A stretch of 10,867 bases of DNA from Discostella pseudostelligera. Its lineage: Eukaryota; Bacillariophyta; Thalassiosirophyceae; Thalassiosirales; Thalassiosiraceae. A program made the position numbers and the translations under genes. Location: assembly GCA_036940085.1 (NCBI GenBank), contig JALLBK010001294.1, positions 1 through 10,867 of the forward strand, in the 5' to 3' direction. The notes beneath the pieces were generated by a model. It had not been told where the DNA came from. It saw only the letters and a program-made list of their open reading frames with translations, and ran no database searches. This document shows positions 7,284 through 10,867 of the stretch, piece after piece; the first letter of the stretch is position 1; each line of letters starts with the position of its first letter.

Positions 7284-10200
7284 TCAAAAACGACGATTGA
7301 TTATAGACAATGCTTCATCTAACGACAATGCCCCATAACCCTTCGCTTCTATCATTGATGTTGCCTCATCCATCAAACGCACATCGTTGCAGAAATCATC
7401 GTCAATAAGCCGCTGTTCGCTGTCAAAACAGTCATCCGCAGATTTTCCGCCCCCTCGACCGAATATCGAACCACTCGCACTGCTTTGACCCACAAGAAGC
7501 GCCCGAAGTGCCTCGCGTAGGGTTCGGATTTGGGATGATTCCAAGGACATGAGACGCGATGCAGTTTCCGCTCTTTCCATCGGCCCCGGCTCATTCATGG
7601 GATTGCATAACATTGGTTCGTTCTCAGCAACATTGCCGCTATCGCCTTCATCAAACAAACGGCTAAATGCCGTGACGTCGTGGCGAAATTGAATGGCCCC
7701 AACAAGGCAGATTTCCGGCGTCATGCCTTGGGGGTCAATGGCAATGTCCAAGAGCTTTTGTCCGATGGCGAACTTGATGGCGTTGCGAACCGAACGGCCA
7801 CCAAAGAATAGTAGATCCTGCGCAGATGTTGCTCGATCAATCGCACCGTCTGAAGATGATGATATAATCTTCCTCAGCTTGAGCAGAATCTTATTGCATG
7901 CCATCACGCCTGTTGCCACCACGTGTATCGAATTACTCAAATCTGGAGACGGTGGTACATAACTTTCATCCATAGTAGGGCGCTGCTTCTTCGTCACGGA
8001 AGTATCACGGTCAGTAGGGAGGGGTGGCTCGGACAAAATAAACGGGGCCCTCATCATATACGATGCCAGCTTAGCACGTTCCATGACTATTGTTTCTATG
8101 AAGGTAGATGCAAATTCATCAATCATCGCTGTGCACAGACGTTTCATAGAATCACCAACTCGATCCAAACACAGTTCATGTTGGGAATCGTCCACAGGAA
8201 GATTGCCATTGAAGTTACTTTTGCATTCAACTCCCAGCGGATGACGACACGACAGTATTGCCTCTGCTACGAGATTCGTCCCCGTGATCAAACTACACCA
8301 CTCCATCACATTCCGTGTTAATATATCATCTGATGGTAGATTGCTTCGGGTTCGACGAGCCAACAATCGTTTGCGAAGCCATGCTGCCTCGGCATGAACC
8401 ATGTCTACATACTCCGAGCACAGTGGCGCAACGACTTCGGCAGTATACAGTTGTCGACAATGTTGATCAGTGAAGGCATTGGACTTCCACCTTGCCGAAT
8501 GGAGTAGCGCAATGAAAAGTTCCGATATCGGCGGGTACATCAACTGTTGCCGATCACTGCTACTACTACTTGAAGCTCCCAATCTGTGAGATGGAAGCTG
8601 GAGGGCGCCGTGTCCGCCATCACTCTCCTCGCTCCGGACTGTATGTGCATGCAACAAGGTTACGGAAGCACATTGGCGCAATTTTGCAAGGATGCCGTCT
8701 CGCTCTTCTTCCAACCACCACCGTAACAAGAATTCGTCAGTAGACAAGAATGTATCGACCATCTTCGGTGGTAGAAATATACTGCTCTTGTCATCACGGC
8801 CACTTCCATGACCGACATTGCCATTCATACCGGCGTCATCATCATCGACCACCACCCAACAACTGGATCTTATTCACCAAGAATTCATCAAACAAAAACA
8901 ATTGCTCAATACCGCGCAATACCACGGCACGATCACGACATGCCGATCCTACCACATCGGGATGATGGAAGTAGGATTTGGCACGTAGGACGTGTCGAGC
9001 CATACGTGCCACCTCGCGAAGGAAGTAGGTTGGGGCATGATTGTAGTATTGTCGCTTTAGAGTGTGTAGTATTTTGGGGGTGGATGAGGATTTCGGCAGA
9101 ACATTGTCACAGTCATCGTCGTCGATAATGCCCATGTGGATGTGGGCATTCTCTGATGCTACAATTGTGGAGTAGTTCTTTCCATCTCCCTCTTCCTCCG
9201 AAATGTCCACTTTTGTGGCGGCAGCAGTGGCACGCACAATCAAAGATTCTATAACCGAATTCATCAATGGCTGCACCCCCTCCAATACTGCTAATGAATA
9301 CACGCCGTGATCCTGTACCACCTCACGGAGATACTGAAATAGCCATTCGGGTAATCGTTCAAAATTCGATGTCTGGTGGTGATGATGATGGTGGTGGGGG
9401 GGGGCCATACTGTCCTCGTTCTCATCCAACGTCTCCCGTAATGATGTCATCTTCGAAGCTGCACCATTGTTGGACATTAAACCACCCGATTTCTCCTCCA
9501 AAAAATGAAATCGTACTCGTTCAGCCAATGGTCTACATAGTTCATCGAGTATATCCAGCCTGCTACTACTACTACTACTACTACTACTGCATGGGGAGCC
9601 AAAAAGATGTGGTTGGTGGTGATGATCGATTATTTGTCCCATGGTTGTTGCAGTTGTGGTGGTGAGTAGTAGAGCGTCATGCATCACTTGTAGCTCCACT
9701 AACGATTTGGATGCTCTATTCCACTCGGCATATTCATGTAAAGAATCGTTTACATGCTTCTTCGCATCACCCCCGTCATTACGGCCACCGCCACTGGATG
9801 ACGCTGCTGCTGCTGTTGTTGTTATTGATGGCAACGATGATAATTGTTGCATCCGCCCCCCACTCGCTAACACTACCAACAATGCCCTAGACACTACTCT
9901 CGACGAAGCTTCTGTCGATGGAAATTCAGGTGCATGTTTTCGTAATTCTCTTTGAAATGTGATGCATGCCATGGCACGGCTGGATTTGTGGAGAGAATGA
10001 TACCAATTTAGGATGGACATTTGATAGGGATGATGACGACGATGGTCATGTTGATGTTGATGTTGATGATGATGTTGATGATGATGATGTTGATGATGAT
10101 GTAGAAGGATCAGACCAAGTTTAGTACAAAGATCAGTTGCCGCAGACAATATTGATGATGAGGATGAAGCAGGAAGAGCGGGTGGCAGTATTACTTGCAG

Positions 10201-10569
10201 CATACTGCGATTTATGTGTAGGATGTCAATTTGATCTTGCAGCTTTTGTGCACGTTGGAATAATTCCATTTCGGCACTACTTGCTGCTACACCACCGACA
10301 GCATTGGTTGGATTGTCCAGGATAGCAATAATTGGAGCAGTAGAAGTGGTGGTAGCTACATCATCATCATCGTGGTCGTCGTCGTCATCTAAAGCCGCCT
10401 CTTGTCGTCGAAGCGGTTGCTGCTGTTGCTGTTGGGGCTGTGCGTCATTCACTGATGAGGATGCTGTTGCCGAAGCTGAAACAACTAGTCGCTTTTTCAA
10501 ACGGCCAAGATGGGCCCTTGCTTTGCGTAGCTCATCTTCGATTTGGTTGGTGGAAGAGGAGGATGTCAT
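7284..10569 (-). CDS. RINT1: RINT1/TIP20/MAG2 family vesicle-tethering protein, two exons
   Basis: RINT1 (yeast Tip20, plant MAG2) is a subunit of the ER-bound Dsl1/NRZ tether with ZW10 and NBAS, needed for Golgi-to-ER retrograde traffic. Two frames (10569 to 8842, 8855 to 7284) must be joined. I place exon 1 at 10569-8878 and exon 2 at 8786-7284, about 1064 residues. N-terminal parts: a coiled coil (IEDELRKARAHLGRLKKRL), Gln, Asp and His runs, a second helix (about 100-128). The RINT1/TIP20 domain starts near 280: LDELCRPLAERVRFHF, LPEWLFQYLREVVQDHG, EGVQPLMN, GIEQLFLFDEFL; then in exon 2 FLSTDEFLLRWWLEEE, the beta-like block DIAIDPQGMTPEICLVGAIQ with FRHDVTAFSRLF, and the C-terminal GYGALSLDEALSIINRRF. 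It is longer than human RINT1 (792) through low-complexity insertions. The ATG at 10569 has A at -3. The exact splice sites are less sure than the family. Confidence 0.87.
8787..8877 (-). other. Probable 91-base intron of the RINT1 gene
   Basis: On the minus strand it starts GTGAATAAG and ends GATGACAAG. Removing it joins FDEFL to SSIFLPPKMVDTF in frame and leaves 30 residues between the FDEFL motif and the RWWL motif, close to the spacing I recall in human RINT1 (about 32). Without removal the frame stops at a TGA (8842-8844). The pyrimidine tract is poor. Other pairs, such as a GTTGTT donor 20 bases further on with the nearby GAG or CAG acceptors, would change only a few residues. A one-base assembly error in the GGTGGTGGTC run is the other explanation. 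Confidence 0.65.
9376..9396 (-). repeat. Run of seven histidines in RINT1
   Basis: CAT/CAC codons in the RINT1 frame give seven histidines at about residues 392-398, just before the conserved block SNFERLPEWLFQYL. It is a second, shorter His expansion in the same protein. Confidence 0.8.
10030..10101 (-). repeat. CAT/CAA repeat coding a His/Gln-rich tract in RINT1
   Basis: On the plus strand this reads as GATGTT and GATGAT units. In the RINT1 frame it codes about 24 residues (157-180), nearly all His or Gln with one Asp and two Arg. It lies between the N-terminal helices and the RINT1 domain, where an insertion should not disturb the fold. Length is likely to vary between strains. Confidence 0.85.
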
Positions 10570-10867
10570 CCTTGTTGCCGCTGCCGGATAGTGATATGGT
10601 ACTGATTCGCCGTCGCCATCGTCGTCGTCCTAGTAATGTGGGTGTGTCGGTCTATGTTCTTCCACACCTCTAGAAGCAGTACTCATGCGACGAACAGGCA
10701 TTTTATTAAAATTGACGAGTATTCCAAGAAATTGTCTGTCCGTCAGCTTTACTTCTATGGGTGGTGCGGTCTGTCGACTCCGCGTCGAATTCACTATCGC
10801 CCTCCTTACTCCACGTGGAATTGTCGCACTACATACTCCACGTGGCAGTAAGTAGGCCATCTGGGGA
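10570..10867 (-). promoter_or_regulatory. Upstream region of the RINT1 gene with two CACGTG boxes
   Basis: No gene is supported here; the overlapping short frames at 10630-10860 on both strands resemble nothing. The 12-base word TACTCCACGTGG occurs twice (10807-10818 and 10834-10845), 27 bases apart; each holds the palindrome CACGTG, a known binding core of bHLH and bZIP factors. They lie about 240-275 bases before the RINT1 start. They could equally belong to a gene further right, outside the window. A 15-base word at 10732-10746 also occurs at 145-159. Confidence 0.4.

Noticed and set aside
7284..8855. A stand-alone gene starting at GTG 8855
   Set aside because: It carries only the C-terminal half of the RINT1/TIP20 domain; the missing half lies directly upstream in the next frame.
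10630..10860. Overlapping frames of 71-77 codons on both strands at the right edge
   Set aside because: No recognisable domain, and both strands are open at once, as happens by chance; the segment is better read as upstream regulatory DNA.

Overview
The window is nuclear DNA from a eukaryote. It has spliced genes, a eukaryote-type initiator tRNA with a Pol III T-run, and proteins rich in single-residue runs (Gln, His, Ser, Asp/Glu). Two of the four protein genes serve flagellar dynein, so the organism makes a motile flagellum at some stage. With few, short introns and this compact layout, my best guess is a stramenopile alga, for example a centric diatom with flagellate sperm. That assignment is an inference from style and gene content, not proven.

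Layout from left to right. (1) 239-2354 (+) is a NASP/Sim3/Hif1-type histone chaperone. It looks broken only because a 72-base stretch is written twice on either side of a lone N, which is almost certainly an unmerged contig overlap. (2) 2355-2953 is non-coding. (3) 2934-3025 (-) holds an initiator tRNA-Met gene with its terminator. (4) About 3030-4735 is non-coding, G-poor simple sequence built from CTG/CTC/CAT-like words, with a second N, a 70-base foldback element and a short tandem duplication. (5) 4857-6524 (-) is DNAAF4 (DYX1C1), a cytoplasmic dynein-arm assembly factor. (6) 6724-7195 (+) is DYNLT2B (TCTEX1D2/Tctex2b), a dynein light chain with one 76-base intron. It is head to head with DNAAF4 across 199 bases. 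(7) 7284-10569 (-) is RINT1/TIP20/MAG2, an ER tethering subunit; two reading frames are joined by a probable 91-base intron. (8) 10570-10867 is upstream sequence of that gene with two CACGTG boxes.

The functional link in the window is the DNAAF4-DYNLT2B pair: one protein helps preassemble axonemal dyneins, the other is a dynein light chain, and they share one short intergenic promoter region. The histone chaperone, the tRNA and the vesicle-tethering gene are unrelated housekeeping neighbours. I found no CRISPR, prophage, transposase or defence-type system, and nothing that amounts to an undescribed multi-gene system.
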